From: Dactylonectria macrodidyma
Lineage: Eukaryota > Ascomycota > Sordariomycetes > Hypocreales > Nectriaceae
Direction: 5' to 3'
DNA: 64,000 nt
NCBI GenBank assembly: GCA_020744425.1
Contig: JAGMUV010000010.1
Coordinates: 372,001 to 436,000, forward strand
The translations under genes and the position numbers were made by a program. Positions 36,700-48,365 of this stretch are shown in pieces (within the stretch, counting starts at the first letter, position 1; the number at the start of each line of letters is the position of its first letter). The notes below the pieces were generated by a model. It was given only the letters and a program-made list of their open reading frames with translations. It had not been told where the DNA came from and searched no databases.

Positions 36700-38381
36700 A
36701 TGAGACCCCCATCAGCCTGTGGTGCTTGTCGGTCAGTTGCTATGAATCAACCCCAGTATTCAACTTGCCACTAAGTAGTGAATCAGCGCCCGCCGAAAGA
36801 AATGCAGACGCCCTCGCGAAGGCTCCGGTTGCTATTTTTGCATCAAACGAGGCATGAACTGCCGTCCAGAAGAAAATCCATCGCAAAGAAACAGCGCAGG
36901 CTACGATCTCCTCCAGGAAAACCCAGATGGTGGCCCCCTCCGTATCTCTCTTTCTGTATTCATGGACGAGGCGCTTTCATGCGAGCTCGTTGGTCTCTAC
37001 TTTCGTTATGTCCACGTCGCCTTCCACAACATATTCCATCAACCATCCTTCGAGAAGGATGTAAGGGATAGGGTCATTCCGAAAATACTGTTCTTGGGAG
37101 TCATAAGCCTGTCTGCCCGGTTTTCATCCCATTCTTCTTTTGCAGACATTCAGCCCTCGGAGCGGGGGCGAAATTACGCGAAGGAGGCGGAAAAATTAAT
37201 CGATCTCCATAACATATCATTGACCACCATACAGGCATGTATGTTGATGTCAGCCGTCTACGCAGTCGAAGGAAAGATGGGCGACGAGTCTATCTTCCTC
37301 AATATTGCTTGTCGTATGGCCATGCTTTTAGACCTTCCAAACGCCGTAGCAAGAACTCGAATTGAAAAAGAAGTCAATCTTAGAGGTATTTCGGCCAACT
37401 CCAATATCTAAAGATAGCTAACTTTAGGTAGTGTGGTGGTCACTGATTGCGACTGATACTTGGTCATCGACTGCTCTTCGACTACCTAGAGCAATTCACG
37501 TGCGAGAGGGTACACGAATGCCAATGGACGAATTATCATTTCTACAGCTGACATCAGATGAACTAACACAACTTGATCAACCTACGAGTCTCGCATTATC
37601 TCCAACACCCGAATCTGCTGGGTCCCTGTTTGCTCAGATGATTCAACTCAATCAATTGCTCTACAGAATCATTACGCTGAGCACCGAGATCGTGTCGGGA
37701 TCCATCCAAGGAGATGAGATGGAAGAGTGCACAGAAGTTATACGTAGCTCGTTTGACGCTTGGCTTGCCGCACTCCCCGCTGAGATGCGGTATACTCCAG
37801 AGAATCTGTCATTCTGGGCCAGTAAAAACTGTGGGCAAAAATTCGTCATTCTTCACATTAACCACAATTATGCGGGCCAACTTCTGTTCTACCGGTTTTT
37901 AAACTCTTGCCGAGAAGACTTTGATGACGGCTCTGCAACCGATCCAGCACATCAATACGCTCGGAGATGCAAGGCTCATGCTAACGGTCTTTGTGAGCTC
38001 ATATACCACGCCATGGAAACACCGGAGACTGACGTGATGTACCCATTGCTGGGTCATGTGCTTGTCATTACCTCCACGGTTCAGCTTTTCACGCTTCTTT
38101 TCAGTCCAGACGATGCCGAAATTGCACGAGCCAAATATTGCCTGGAACGGAATTTCGGGATCATTTTAAGACTTCAAAAGCACTGGCCAACCCTTGACGC
38201 GTCATTCGGCAAGTTTAAGGCATTTCACGACGTCTGCTTGAAACAAAAGCAAAGTGCATTCCTTTTGGATTGGTGGATGCTACGTTTTATGCTAGAATTC
38301 GCGCAACCGATAAATGGGAGAGAGGAAGAAGTTGTTCACGAGAATGAACATGAATGGTCTCTTGGTTACCTTGGTTATTGA
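36700..38381 (+). CDS. Zn2Cys6 transcription factor with fungal-specific regulatory domain
   Basis: Nuclear regulator of about 526 residues in three exons: 36700-36731, 36787-37385 and 37432-38381. The first intron (55 nt, GTCAGT..ATCAG) splits the zinc cluster. Joining across it gives Cys7, Cys10, Cys17, Cys26, Cys29 and Cys36, spacing C-x2-C-x6-C-x8-C-x2-C-x6-C, with RARRKK between Cys10 and Cys17 as DNA contact. The second intron (46 nt, branch AGCTAAC) falls before VWWSLIATDTW, the conserved segment of the fungal_trans domain. The middle homology region spans about residues 60-330, and the C-terminus is acidic. The short first exon would be missed by simple frame calling, but the recovered zinc cluster supports it. 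The gene precedes the saponin-hydrolase, GH1, GH78 and transporter genes and is the natural candidate for their pathway-specific activator. That role is inferred from position only. Confidence 0.85.
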
Positions 38382-39952
38382 TAATATTTTCATAGCTGCA
38401 CGTCGATGTGGCTGAACCCGATGAAGTGATCGTGCACTGCGAGGCCTTTTAATTTCCAACGACGTAGCAAGCGATAACATCAATGACGTTGCGGCCTCAC
38501 TGGCACTGACCCTCGAACTGAGGTAGAAGAGGATGCAAAAACAGAAAAGCGGTAATTGCTTTGCCTCAAAATATACTTAAGTCTCTTATTAATTTTTTGA
38601 TCACGTGTTAATGACTTACTGCTGTATAAAGGCTGCGCGGGTGTTGAGTTTCTCAGTAGATTATGCGACGCCATGTAAAGACACCAGTCCCCGCCGTTCA
38701 TCTACGATTTCTTTAACCCATTGCAACAATATCACAACAAATATCCTCTGCTTCTGTCTCTGAAAATAGTTCCAGCTTTTATTATGGTAAAATTGCTTTT
38801 GCTACCTCCTGACCACATTCCTATCGATTCTTGGCTTCGGCTACCCTATAGTTGGGACCTTGTCCACACTGGAACGTTGGGGCAAGAACACATTCGCTAT
38901 GTAGGCGCCGATGAAACAGCACAGTTCCCATGAATAAAGACTTGAGCGACCTCAATGCCCTCCACCTGCCAATACGTGTGATAAGCCTTCACACATGTAT
39001 TAGCGAGCCAAGTCCGTACAGAAGATACATTATGGTTGAAAGACCTCTGCTAATTCCCCCATCCCAGTACACGAAGTGTGGATGCTTACGACTATCAATA
39101 TTGATAGAAATATCTAAGTTAATTGACAAAAAGGTATTTGCCGTCTTTCTCAGCGTGATGGAGGTTTCGTAAGCGAGTATTGCTCGATTAGACATATTTT
39201 CACACTGCATCCAATGCCCAGAGCATACTACTAAGATTAAACGCAAATACGAGGTTCATCAGACTAGCGGAAAGTCCCAACTGCAACCAGTGGGAGGACG
39301 AGTCGTGCCAGGGATGGTGTCCTGCTCCATGACAGAAGCTCGTGACATCTCAATATCCATGCTCATGGTTTCTACTTAGGACGAACGAATTCAACACCGA
39401 GATGACAAAGCATTCTCGTCATTCGGTCATAGTTTTCCCCATCTAAACACGTGTTCTGATCCGTGGCGCCGGAGCGACAGAGGTGCACCCCGAACTATGA
39501 TTGCTAATTTCCCTCTTCATGGCAGAGGAGTGGTTGGAGACATGTACAAGCCCCAGTAATAGACAACAAACGAAAATTCAAAACCTAGAGAGCGGCTGGA
39601 GTCTTGTCGAGAAAGTCGATAGGAGATATGTCTGTTCCTTCTGCTTGGATCATTTTTCTAAATACCGGCATAGACTTGTCTTGATAAATTCGTCCGATCC
39701 CTGGACATGTGGGAAACAGTGGAAGAGGAGGAAGCCCACCTAATTCGGTGACATCCCCGGCTTGTATTGTGGCCTGAACGGTCCATATATTGGGCTATAG
39801 ATACTACGTTTGGCGCAGGCATATACTTGGCTTTCAACAGCAACCATCTTTCCCAAAGTCAGTAGATCGCAACCCAACGACAGCAATTTCCTCTCCCCGA
39901 GAGAGATTCATAAAGAGGCATGCCATCCTTGTACACCAGTATCCTTCGAAAC
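38382..39952. other. Intergenic, convergent gene ends
   Basis: About 1.6 kb between the converging regulator and saponin-hydrolase-type genes. Frames of up to about 80 codons (for example 39519-39743 +) show no domain. AT-rich patches around 38560-38620 and 39090-39140. Confidence 0.45.
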
Positions 39953-41833
39953 TCAAGTTCCATTAGCAGGCTGCTTGTAAACCACGCCATCAATTGTGGT
40001 GGTTAAAGTTCCATTGGCGTTGAAGATGTTCGTCACAGCATCAATCTCGAGGTGAAAGCCATCCTGGCTGGTCACCTTGGTCGCATTGACGACGCCCGTC
40101 TGAACCAAGTCGGAGAACCAGTTCACGGTATTAGTCCAAGGATTATTAGGGTCGACTATCACGGTAGCATTCTCATAGCCGTTGAGGATGTGATCACCAT
40201 CATCTGAGAATTCAGAGTAGCGGACGGCCACAGTTCGGATGCCAGAACCGCCAGAGCCTTTGAGCAGGGTGACATCAGCTACTCCAGACATTTTCCCATA
40301 AAGCTTGTAATTCCCAGGAATCAAGAGAGAGGTGTTGGTGGGAACGGTTGAACCTGGAGGAAAGGGGGTGGCCCAAGGGATCGTGTCAGGGATACGGTAC
40401 GCTGGTGGCGGGCTCTGGGGGCGGCGACTTGTGAGGCGAGCGAGCATCAGACGATATGTACGACCACCTTGTACGGTAGAGTTGGGGCAAGGAAGAGGGT
40501 TCTCGCCTCCACATGACGGCGACACGACGAGAGCCTGCCAATAGGTAATGCGGGTTCCATCCGGAGAGAAGGCCGGATCAGCTCTGCCGTTCCAGTTAGG
40601 GTCGTTGACGGCGCCATTGGTCCCGTCGCCCCCAGCATTGACATGCTGACCGAAATAGTCACCGCGGTCGCCGTAGCCATCAATCAGTATTGGCTGGAAG
40701 AAGCGACGAGGCCCGTTGTTTCGGGTGGAAGATGCAACCGTCACTGTAACTATATCGAGAAGAGGTGGGATCTCGCGCATCCCCGACATCCACATCTGTC
40801 GGTCAGAGCCGCGAGTATCCATGGTGACAAACCATTTATTGTCATGCGAGAACGCGATGGGGTCAGCATACTCCGGGTGGCTTGTCAGGCGTCGGACTTT
40901 GCCCGTCTTGACATGGACAGCGAAGAGATCGATGTTGTTGGCCTCGGCGGGCGAGCCAATATACATGATCTCGCTCCCTGTTCCAGTAAAGCCCCGTAGC
41001 TCGCCCACGCTGATTGCAGTGTGGTTGATCTTGACCTCATGACCATCGAGATAAATTGGAGGGTTAGAGCCTGGCTCGACTAGGAGGTTCACGTTGACCA
41101 AGTCATAACGAGGGACTAGAGGCTCGCCAGTACTCGGGTTTGGATTGAACTTGAGGCGGCCAAAGTAGCAGAACTGCCCGCCACTATTCGTGAAGGAGCT
41201 CCAACCGAGATGCACATCGTCGGGGTGCAGGCGCAGCTCACGGGGATGGCCACCAAATCCAGAGCCATCACTAGCCGTATTCCAGTGAATGGGATATATG
41301 TGTGTTCGTTTTGGTGTGCATTCATCGCTCTGCAGGAGCTTTCCACCGCAGTCCAAGATGTTGTGTCCCCAGAGCGCCTTATCACCGCTGCGAAACACGT
41401 GCGGATAATCTCGCTGGTCGTCGAGAGATCGAGCATTCTTGGACGGAACACCGCAGCTGAGGCACTTCCAAGCATCGCCGTTGCTGAATGACTTTCCGTT
41501 GGCTTTGACAAGGATAACCTGTTCGCCAGTGTAGATGCTAGCCGGGTCGGGGGCCGCAGGGGCTCCGACAAACTCGACATTCACGATGACGTGGTCGCCA
41601 TCAGGTGTGAAGTCCCCTGCCTGAAACTCGTTCAGGTCCTGACGAATACATCCAGTACGTCTGGGGTTTTCTTCTCGATTACAAGCACCCTCCGCTGTGC
41701 TAGCTATGGCAGGTGGCAAGGGGAGTTCGACAACTTCGATGGGTTCGGGGTTCGGAGGATTGGGAATGATGATTGCCGTGCAGCAATTAACAACCATAGA
41801 GAATCCGATGAGGCAATTGATCAGAGGAGCCAT
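39953..41833 (-). CDS. Saponin-hydrolase-type secreted beta-propeller protein
   Basis: Single exon of 626 residues. The ATG at 41833 opens a signal peptide (MAPLINCLIGFSMVVNCCTA); the TTG four codons upstream is not a eukaryotic start. The sequence matches my memory of fungal saponin hydrolase, the enzyme described for soybean saponin and glycyrrhizin, across its length: ELPLPPAIASTAEGACNREE near the N-terminus, ASIYTGEQVILVKANGKSF, DPIAFSHDNKWFVTMDTRGS, RNNGPRRFFQPILIDGYGDR and the C-terminal TTIDGVVYKQPANGT. Repeated TolB/WD40-like beta strands (DPAFSPDGTRITYWQA, FSDDGDHI) suggest a propeller. In that family the enzyme removes the whole sugar chain from the triterpenoid aglycone at the glucuronosyl bond. 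Cys pairs and several N-x-S/T sites fit secretion. It lies in a set with GH1, GH78, transporter and regulator genes. Exact substrate is inferred. Confidence 0.82.
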   Translation of the reverse strand: MAPLINCLIGFSMVVNCCTAIIIPNPPNPEPIEVVELPLPPAIASTAEGACNREENPRRTGCIRQDLNEFQAGDFTPDGDHVIVNVEFVGAPAAPDPASIYTGEQVILVKANGKSFSNGDAWKCLSCGVPSKNARSLDDQRDYPHVFRSGDKALWGHNILDCGGKLLQSDECTPKRTHIYPIHWNTASDGSGFGGHPRELRLHPDDVHLGWSSFTNSGGQFCYFGRLKFNPNPSTGEPLVPRYDLVNVNLLVEPGSNPPIYLDGHEVKINHTAISVGELRGFTGTGSEIMYIGSPAEANNIDLFAVHVKTGKVRRLTSHPEYADPIAFSHDNKWFVTMDTRGSDRQMWMSGMREIPPLLDIVTVTVASSTRNNGPRRFFQPILIDGYGDRGDYFGQHVNAGGDGTNGAVNDPNWNGRADPAFSPDGTRITYWQALVVSPSCGGENPLPCPNSTVQGGRTYRLMLARLTSRRPQSPPPAYRIPDTIPWATPFPPGSTVPTNTSLLIPGNYKLYGKMSGVADVTLLKGSGGSGIRTVAVRYSEFSDDGDHILNGYENATVIVDPNNPWTNTVNWFSDLVQTGVVNATKVTSQDGFHLEIDAVTNIFNANGTLTTTIDGVVYKQPANGT

Positions 41834-43648
41834 CGTGGGAAACAAAGCTTTGATCGTGTGACTACTGAGTCTGCTACTGGGCTAGGGATGCGATTTCAAC
41901 GCTGGGATATGGGCTCTTTTAAGAGCTTTTTTTTCTTTTTAGCAGGAATATGATGATCACTAACCCAAGGCTCTAGTTCTCTCTACATATCGGTATGTAA
42001 TGACCCGACTCCAACTTGTGACTCGTTCGCAGTTGAGGAAGCGAGCCAGGAAAAGGAAGAGATCCGGGGAAGTAGCAGAATACGAGGTCCCATCTGTAAA
42101 CTTACCGCCAGGACTGATGAAATAAAGCCCTAAATCTGTCTAGGTTTCGTAGATGCTCACTATAGTGCGGGGAATGGTAGAAAATCGTGCCGTTACCCAC
42201 GATCGCCGACCTCGTGGGGTTGATCAAGGCGACCTTGGGAACGATTGATATTCAAACACCCTATCGTGAAGTTATGACGAGCTCGCTTTTCCCCTCAAAC
42301 CAAAGTATAGAAAGCTTGCAAGCTGGGCGGAAAACATGGCGGAGAACCAGGCGGGACACTAGGCGGGGACGAAGACGGAAAACTAGGCGGAAAACTAGAC
42401 TAGGCAAGGGGCTGGCGAGGCGGAGAAGTAACCATGCTAGGAACCAGGAAGGAAACGAGGTGGGGTATGCCAAAGAATTTTGATAGGAGAAAGGTCAAAA
42501 CGGCGGAGAGTATCCCTTCCGCCTGGAGGTATGTGCTCACGATAATCCGGGGAGGCCAAGCCAGCCCCATGGGGCTTGGACAGGAGGCCCTCTGTCAAAA
42601 CTGACAGAGGTGGGGTTGGTGTTTAATGATCCACCACGAGGGCCAGGGATTCTCGGACTAAAACCCTCGTATCTCGGTATCTATACGCGGTTCGACACTG
42701 GTTCGCTCAATCTTGTCCGAGCCTGTGGGTATGGGACCACGCCAACTTGGGACCCTTGCTATGCATGAAGTGGAGAGCGCTTGCTGCATGTTCTATTGAG
42801 AAGCTAATAAGGAGCTGGCTTCGAGTGTGCGCACATGGTCCTCAGGTGAATCAAACATTGCTGTCACGCCTTCTGAGGTGGTTCTCAATGGCCAGAATAT
42901 GCCGCCACTTTGCGCTTTCGGCATTGGGGATAGGAAAGGCAGCCTATGGGGTGTTGTTAACTGAGGGCAAGACCGTAGTTCTTTGGCACTTGTGCTGAGA
43001 TGGACCTGGTCCTGTGACATGTAGCTAAACTCGCCATTTTGTCGAGATGACCTTCAACCTCGGCGCATTTCCACCCGCAGTTCAACAAATAAGGCGTCTG
43101 CTTAGCTCTAGACCGGCAAGCTCGGTGCAATGTTACACGCTGTGAAGAGGAGTCGGTTAATCATTACCCCGTGTGGTATTTGGTCGAAGAAGACACAATT
43201 TTACGCCTCACATGAGCCATCGATGACAGCCACCTGGCGAACGGAGGTCTTCACTCTATCAGTGGTGTTCTACTATGAAACGCTAAGAGAATGATATCAT
43301 TAGTAATGACATATTTCATCAACGTAAATGTTCATGATCTGTTAATTCCAGGCCACGCCTTATTTGTACTGGCTGAATGTCACATTCCGCCACCACATAG
43401 TGCAAATACTCTATTCTACTCAATATGACACTAAACCGAGGGATTAGAGAGTGTATCCGGCAATTGGTTTTTTAAGGTTCCTACTCCGAACTCTCACGGT
43501 CACAACAACTAGGACGCTCCCTATTAAAACGTAAATGCAAACAATTTTATTATTTGGTTATCTAGACACTTGCTCTATTCGTAGAAATATATGAGGCGCA
43601 GCAATGTTAATCATATGCTAGTTTCCTACCCAGAAGCGTGAAATATAT
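41834..43648. other. Intergenic with purine-rich repeat; AT-rich right half
   Basis: About 1.8 kb between two minus-strand genes. The left end is the promoter of the saponin-hydrolase-type gene. A purine-rich repeat is listed at 42325-42430. A frame at 42747-42998 (+) has no recognised domain. Bases 43260-43620 are AT-rich. No gene supported. Confidence 0.45.
42325..42430. repeat. Purine-rich tandem repeat, unit about aggcggaaaacta
   Basis: About six imperfect copies of a 10-15 base unit (gggcggaaaaca, tggcggagaacc, aggcgggacact, aggcggggacga, aggcggaaaacta). The CGG triplet recurs at nearly regular distance. It lies about 500 bases upstream of the saponin-hydrolase-type start, so it may be simple repeat or an array of Zn2Cys6 half-sites. 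Confidence 0.55.
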
Positions 43649-45297
43649 CTATTGACCAGATTTCCTGCGCTTCTCGAAAGTCTTGGACAAATATAACGAT
43701 GAATTTTTAGGCGTCCGCTTCAAGGTCTGAAAGTCCACATGAACAATCCCAAATCTCGGTCCAAACCCAGCCGACCATTCTGAATTCCTTAGTTAGCCAC
43801 CATGAACTCGCAGCAGAATATCAAAAGAGGTGCTAGTAAAGTAGCAGACATACCGAAATTGTCCATCAAGCTCCAGACATAATAACCTTCGACCCGAATG
43901 CCATCTTCATAGATAGCTCGGGATATCGCGTCCAAATACAATCCGAAGTACCGTTGGCGATATTTATCGTCAATTGCCACTTCAACGTCGCTCTCCCCGG
44001 GACAAGGGCATCCATTTTCGGTAATAATAAGGGGTAGGTGGTATCGGTTCCAGACCCAATTCATTAGTTTCCGAAACCCTTCAGGTGCCATACGGAGCCA
44101 ATAAACACCTGAGACGGGTCCGATTTCCCGGCCCTGACTGTTTACTGACGACTCCTCGATATTTCCAGTCCAGTCATCTTTTGCAGGTTCATCCTGCAAG
44201 GCCCGGGCGTACTTGGTTGAGTAATGGTTCATGCCGTAGAATGCATTCATTGGAGCCGTGTGTCGGAGGAGGTCTCGCTCAGCTGGCGTGAAATCTGGCA
44301 GTCGGTTTCCAAGATAGGCGCGCATAGCTGGAGGGTAGTCCTTGCCTAGGAAAACTGGATCTCCAAACCAGCCGATGTAAAACTCAATCCTCCGCTGAGC
44401 AGCATCGCGATCAGCCCTGCTATTAGCATCGTATGGCTCGTAGTAATGGCCATTTAGGACGATTGAGATTGTACCACTTTGCGAAGGCTGGAAGTCTTGA
44501 ACGTACATTTGTACGATGTCCGCATGAGCCAGAATGATAGTGTGACCAACACGCCAAGGCTCTGTTTTGGTATCAGCACCAGTATCAGCACACCTGCCTG
44601 GTGCCAGAGTGCCATTGCAGTGAGCAAAGATGGAAATGATATATGGCTCGTTAAAAGTTATCCACTTCTTAACACGGTCGCCAAAGAGAGAGAAGCAGAG
44701 GTGCGAGTAATGAGCAAAGTCAGAACGGAACTCTTCTGTGTTCAGAAAGCCTTCATAACGGTCATAGATAGCCTGTGGCAAATCCCAATGGTATAAAGTT
44801 GCAACAGGCTCAATCCCATGAGCGAGGAGGTTGTCGATAAGGTTGTTATAGAATTCAATGCCCTTCTCATTGATCGGATCATTGCGGCCACCGAGGGGAA
44901 TAATACGAGACCAGGCAATCGAAAAACGATAGACGTCGACGCCGAGCGACTTCATAAGCTTGACATCTTCCGGCATACGATTGTAGTGGTCGCATGCAAT
45001 GTCGGCATTTTCGTTATTTGTACGCGACGGCTCCAAATGCGTGTAGGTGTCCCAGATCGATTTGCCTTTGCCATCTTGCGAGACCCCACCCTCAATTTGA
45101 TACGCAGCCGTAGCAGTGCCCCAGGTAAAGCCGACTGGGAGAGGCAAGTCTTCCACAGGCTGGTCGTGATTAGTGGCCTCGTTAGCGGTGCCGACGAGGT
45201 CGTTCGCGAGAAACATGGAAGCCTCTTTCGACATGATGAGTGAAGGTTCGCAGTGGGAACAAATTGAGTGAGAGTGACAACAATGAGTGGATGACAT
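43649..45297 (-). CDS. GH1 beta-glycosidase (beta-glucosidase family), intracellular
   Basis: Retaining enzyme that removes terminal beta-glucosyl or beta-galactosyl units. Exons 45297-43854 and 43779-43649 give 524 residues. The 74-nt intron (GTATGT..TTCAG, phase 1) interrupts DNFEWSAGFGPRFG, the C-terminal signature of GH1, which is restored by splicing. The acid/base is Glu217 in TFNEP and the nucleophile is Glu427 in ITENG; both are present. The N-terminal signature FTWGTATAAYQIEG is intact. No signal peptide is visible: from the first ATG the protein starts with a Cys/His-rich stretch, and from the second ATG at 45234 with MSKEASMFLAND (503 residues). Either start is possible. An intracellular place is likely. 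It is transcribed divergently from the alpha-L-rhamnosidase across about 300 bases and should be co-regulated with it. Confidence 0.92.
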
Positions 45298-45606
45298 TTG
45301 TTTTTAGACATATGACATACCTCCTTAAGTACCTTCGAACAGAGTACTGACCGACACAGATTAGCTTCCTCGGGACAATGCAGTCCGAACTATTGTAACG
45401 GCGGAGCCATGATGTACGAGTTGCTAGCCTCACGCCTGCGCAAGAATCCCTTCACACGCCACACGTGGGGCTCACCTGAGTAAGCATTCCCATATGGCAT
45501 TATAAATAATACTCCGAGCGCGGGGTCAGAACATCCTCGTTCCTATTATCCCAACCCAAAATTCACAATACAACCCATTGTTGTCAATTTGTTCTGCACT
45601 ACTAAA
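45298..45606. promoter_or_regulatory. Bidirectional promoter between GH1 and GH78 genes
   Basis: A 309-base spacer between two divergent glycosidase starts. TATAAATA at about 45501-45508 serves the plus-strand GH78 gene, about 100 bases before its ATG. GTGGGG near 45465-45470 fits the SYGGRG motif of the carbon repressor CreA/CRE1. Around 45388-45405 a CCG and a CGG lie 11 bases apart in everted order (CCG-N11-CGG), a possible site for a Zn2Cys6 dimer. All are short motifs and not proof of binding. Confidence 0.5.
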
Positions 45607-48365
45607 ATGGCTCTCGTTGTTGACGTCAAATTCGAGCACTATCGGCCTCCAAACATTCTGGGTGTTCAGGAAGCCACGCCACGTCTCTCCTGGGGGATTC
45701 AAGACGACGAATTCGCTTTCAAGCAAACTGGGTACGAGGCAGAATTAACGGCATATAAGCCGGGACTGTGTGTTTCAGGGGTGACAACGTCCAAGTTCGC
45801 CTCGACAAATTCCAGGCTAGTTCCATGGCCTTTCGATAGTCCTTTGCGATCGAGACAGCAAATCTCAGTTCGAATTCGTGTGTGGGATGACCAGGGATAT
45901 CAGAGCCCCTGGAGTGACCCATCACGCCTCGAGGTTGGGCTTCTGAACCGCTCGGACTGGACCTGTGAGCGCATCGCCGCACCCTGGGGCCCCGGTACCG
46001 AAAAGCCTGACCCCGAACAGCTCTTCCGGAAAGAATTTGCTCTCAACAGTCATCCTGTCAAGGCTCGTCTCTACATCACTGCACAAGGAGTTTACGAAGC
46101 CGAGGTGAATGGGTCGCGCGTTGGCGACTACTTTCTCGCTCCGGGCTGGACCTCCTATAATGGAAGGATCCAGTATCAGACGTACGATGTCACCCCGCTG
46201 CTCCTACGTGGAGACAACTGCATTGGTGTTCGCGTGGCTGAAGGTTGGTTCTCTGGTCGCCTTGGATTCGAAGGAGGACACCGAAACATTTGGGGTCCAC
46301 ATACTGCCCTTTTCGCTCAAATAGAATTCACCTATGATGATGGCCAAGAGTTTATTGTAGTCACTGATGACTCTTGGAAAGTTATCAGAGGACCTATCAG
46401 ACTCGCGGAGATCTATGATGGCGAGAAATATGATGCCACCTTGGAGGTGCCAAGATGGTCATCTACTCGCATTGACCAAGAGAATGAGGTGATCCCTTGG
46501 GACAGTGTACTCAAGCTCTCTGCTTTTCCCGAATCTACTCACCTTGTCGCCGGCTTCGGTGAACCTGTACGAAGACTAGAGACTGTTAAACCCGTTACTG
46601 CAATCACAACCCCAAAGGGCAAGACTATCCTTGACTTTGGGCAGAACCTCGTCGGGTATGTTCGCCTTTCTGGGATCCGAGGCGCTCGTGGGCACAAGAT
46701 TACTATATCCCATGCCGAAGTTATGGAGAACAGTGAGCTTGGGGTTCGGCCACTTCGGATCTGTAAAGCAACGGACGAGTACATTCTCAAAGGCTCCGAA
46801 AGTTCCGAAAGTTATGAACCAAGGTTCACCTTCCACGGTTTCAGATATGCTCAGATCGATGGGTGGCCAGGCGATCTGAATCTGGCCTCTGTCGAGGCGG
46901 TAGTGTGTCATACCGATATGACACCCACTGGCAGTTTCTCTTGCTCAGACCCTTTACTCAACCAACTGTACCAAAATGTGATTTGGGGAATGAGGGGTAA
47001 CTTTCTCTCAGTTCCAACAGATTGCCCACAAAGAGATGAGAGATTGGGGTGGTCTGGAGATTTGGCCCTCTTCGCTCCGACTGCGTGCCTCATTTACGAT
47101 TGCTTTGGGATGTTGAAGAACTGGCTAGTTGATCTTGAGTATGATCAACAGGTCCTTGACGGTGTCCCTCCCATGGTTAGTCCAAATGCAACTCTCCCAG
47201 ACCCAATCTGGTGCAGAAGAGTCCCCTGTGCTATCTGGCACGATGTAACTATCTTGGCCCCCTGGGCGCTTTACCAAGAGACTGGAGACACAGGCATACT
47301 ATCCCAGCAGTACAACAGCATGATGATGTGGATGAAAGTCTTGCCTAGAAACAAATCAGCGGGTTCTCACTTGTGGGACCCGACACCATTTCAGCTTGGG
47401 GTAAGTGTCTGGGTAGGCCCAATCTATATCTGGACACAATGACTTACACTTGTTTCTAGGACTGGCTTGACCCAACGGCGCCCCAAGATCAACCCTGGAA
47501 GGGTGCAACAGACGCTAAGATGGTGTCCAATATGTTTTTGATCCAAAGTCTAGATCTAATGGCTCAAATTTCAGACATCCTAGGCAAGGAGGCTGAGCAA
47601 AAATCATTTACGGCAGAGTCCCAGCTCGTGCGAGCCGAGTTCCAGGCAGAATATGTTACAGTAAACGGTCGTCTTGTGTCAGACTCTCAAGCAGCTTACG
47701 CTCTGGCCATTTGCCTGAATATTCTTACACCATCCCAGCGAGTCCGGGCAGGAACTCGACTGGTAGAATTGGTGCGAAAGAATCAGTTTAAAGTCGGAAC
47801 AGGGTTTGCCGCTACTCCCTTTCTCTGTGAGGCCCTAGCAGTCACAGGGAACATCCAGGTGGCATATGCTATGCTTCTGGAGAAAAAGTGTCCCTCCTGG
47901 CTTTACCCTGTTACAATGGGGGCAACTACAGTTTGGGAAAGATGGGACAGCATGCTGCCAGATGGTTCTATCAACCCGGGGGAAATGACTTCGTTCAACC
48001 ACTACGCTTTTGGCGCTATTGCAAAGTTCCTGTACGAGAGGCTTGCAGGGCTGCAGCGGCTGGAACCCGGTTGGAGTAAATTTCGAATTGCCCCCTCAAT
48101 CGGAGCCGAGTTTTCCAGTGCTTCCGCTCACCATGTTGCTCCACAAGGAACTATTTTTGTGTCATGGAAAACCCAGGTACTAGATGGAAATCAAGAAGAG
48201 ATTCGATTGGAGGTTATGATACCACCTAATACTCGAGGTGAGGTAATCCTCCCAGAAGGCAGGGGGCAGAAAATACAAGAGCTTGGGCCAGGACAGTGGT
48301 CATTTCAGTCAGCTTTTACAAGAGACTACGAATGGCCTCTCAACCCCTTGCCTTCGAAGTCATAA
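45607..48365 (+). CDS. GH78 alpha-L-rhamnosidase, intracellular
   Basis: Inverting enzyme that removes terminal alpha-L-rhamnose from plant glycosides. Exons 45607-47400 and 47460-48365 give 899 residues. The intron (59 nt, GTAAGT..TTCTAG, phase 0) splits the conserved FQLGDWLDP segment. The start ATG at 45607 gives MALVVDVKFEHYRPPNILG, the usual N-terminus of non-secreted GH78 proteins, with no signal peptide. The domain order fits the family: N-terminal beta-sandwich, ligand-binding segment RLYITAQGVYEAEVNGSRVG (about residues 155-175), (alpha/alpha)6 barrel, C-terminal beta domain. The general acid is Glu478 in CPQRDERLGWSGD and the base is Glu758 in TTVWERWD; both are present. Its divergent partner is the GH1 gene, and a sugar transporter gene follows 1.75 kb downstream. 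Intracellular position suggests that it acts on an imported rhamnose-containing oligosaccharide or glycoside. Confidence 0.93.
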
